Source: Bacillota bacterium (GTDB lineage Bacteria; Bacillota; Clostridia; Lachnospirales; Bianqueaceae). From it: DNA of 5,359 nucleotides. The translations under genes and the position numbers were made by a program. The stretch lies in assembly GCA_017474705.1 (NCBI GenBank), contig JAFVHC010000406.1, positions 1 to 5,359 of the forward strand, read 5' to 3'. Of this stretch, positions 5,231 to 5,359 are shown one piece after another. The stretch's first letter is position 1, and the number at the start of each line of letters is the position of its first letter. The notes beneath the pieces are model-generated. The model was not told the origin of the DNA. It ran no database searches and worked only from the letters and a program-made list of their open reading frames with translations.

Positions 5231-5359
5231 CAGAGACTATACCGACGGAAGAAGAGCGATAATTTATACGCCGTGCATGTATGCCGGAAGCCAGCAATAC
5301 TGTGCTTCATGGGCGGGAGATACCGGCGGCGGATATGACACCGTAGTCGCCATGCTGAA
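5211..5359 (+). CDS. Glycoside hydrolase family 31 internal fragment (partial at both ends)
   Basis: On the plus strand the frame starting AWMMQGFRDYTDGRRAIIY and continuing TPCMYAGSQQY, CASWAGDTGGG and YDTVVAMLN is open to the window edge. The block AGSQ-x-Y-x-x-x-W-x-GDT is the GH31 signature around the acid/base catalyst, here the Asp at 5319-5321 (compare HWGGD in E. coli YicI). GH31 enzymes are alpha-glucosidases, alpha-xylosidases and relatives of roughly 600-800 residues; only about 49 codons are here. The several hundred upstream codons are missing: no start or ribosome site precedes it, the frame is closed by TAA at 5193-5195, and the sequence to its left is the reverse strand of dnaN. 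The joint lies within about 5205-5230. The family call is fairly sure; substrate cannot be told. Confidence 0.72.

Noticed and set aside
4638..5338. Two overlapping plus-strand open frames across recF, yaaA and the joint
   Set aside because: They are antisense to recF and yaaA, and the second (4892-5338) uses a different frame from the GH31 signature at the right end. Neither resembles a known protein.

Overview
The window looks like chromosomal DNA of a Bacillota (Firmicutes) bacterium, probably from the gut-type Clostridia or Erysipelotrichia. The grounds are the dnaN-yaaA-recF gene order, strong AGGAGG-type ribosome binding sites, Xre and SdpR-like ArsR regulators, and a DUF4867-sugar isomerase pair of a kind I associate with those groups. 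No marker fixes the genus. Every complete gene lies on the minus strand, so transcription runs from right to left. There are no rRNA, tRNA or CRISPR sequences, and no transposase.

Right end (about 3747-5359): a replication/repair cluster holds the last codons of dnaN (beta clamp), yaaA (S4 RNA-binding protein) and a complete recF. The clamp gene is not simply cut by the window edge. Its reading frame stops making sense at about 5205-5236. From there to the end, the plus strand encodes an internal piece of a glycoside hydrolase family 31 enzyme, including the catalytic WAGD motif. Two unrelated gene fragments therefore meet in an abrupt joint, either a rearrangement or an assembly/amplification chimera.

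Middle (about 1471-3720): a two-gene sugar operon has its own promoter. It encodes a DUF4867 cupin-like protein followed by an L-fucose/L-arabinose isomerase family protein, and ends at a strong bidirectional-looking hairpin terminator. The isomerase frame is intact over 493 codons except for one in-frame TAG at codon 89.

Left end (1 to about 1463): a regulatory pair. A small SdpR-like ArsR repressor is expressed from a near-perfect sigma-A promoter, which is bracketed by two copies of a 25-bp direct repeat that look like its operators. Downstream lies an Xre-type DNA-binding protein with about six C-terminal membrane segments; it runs off the left edge. The arrangement resembles sdpR-sdpI (repressor plus membrane partner), but the membrane partner carries its own DNA-binding domain.

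The points most worth a second look are the dnaN/GH31 joint, the amber codon in the isomerase, and the duplicated operator-like repeat with its unusual regulator pair.
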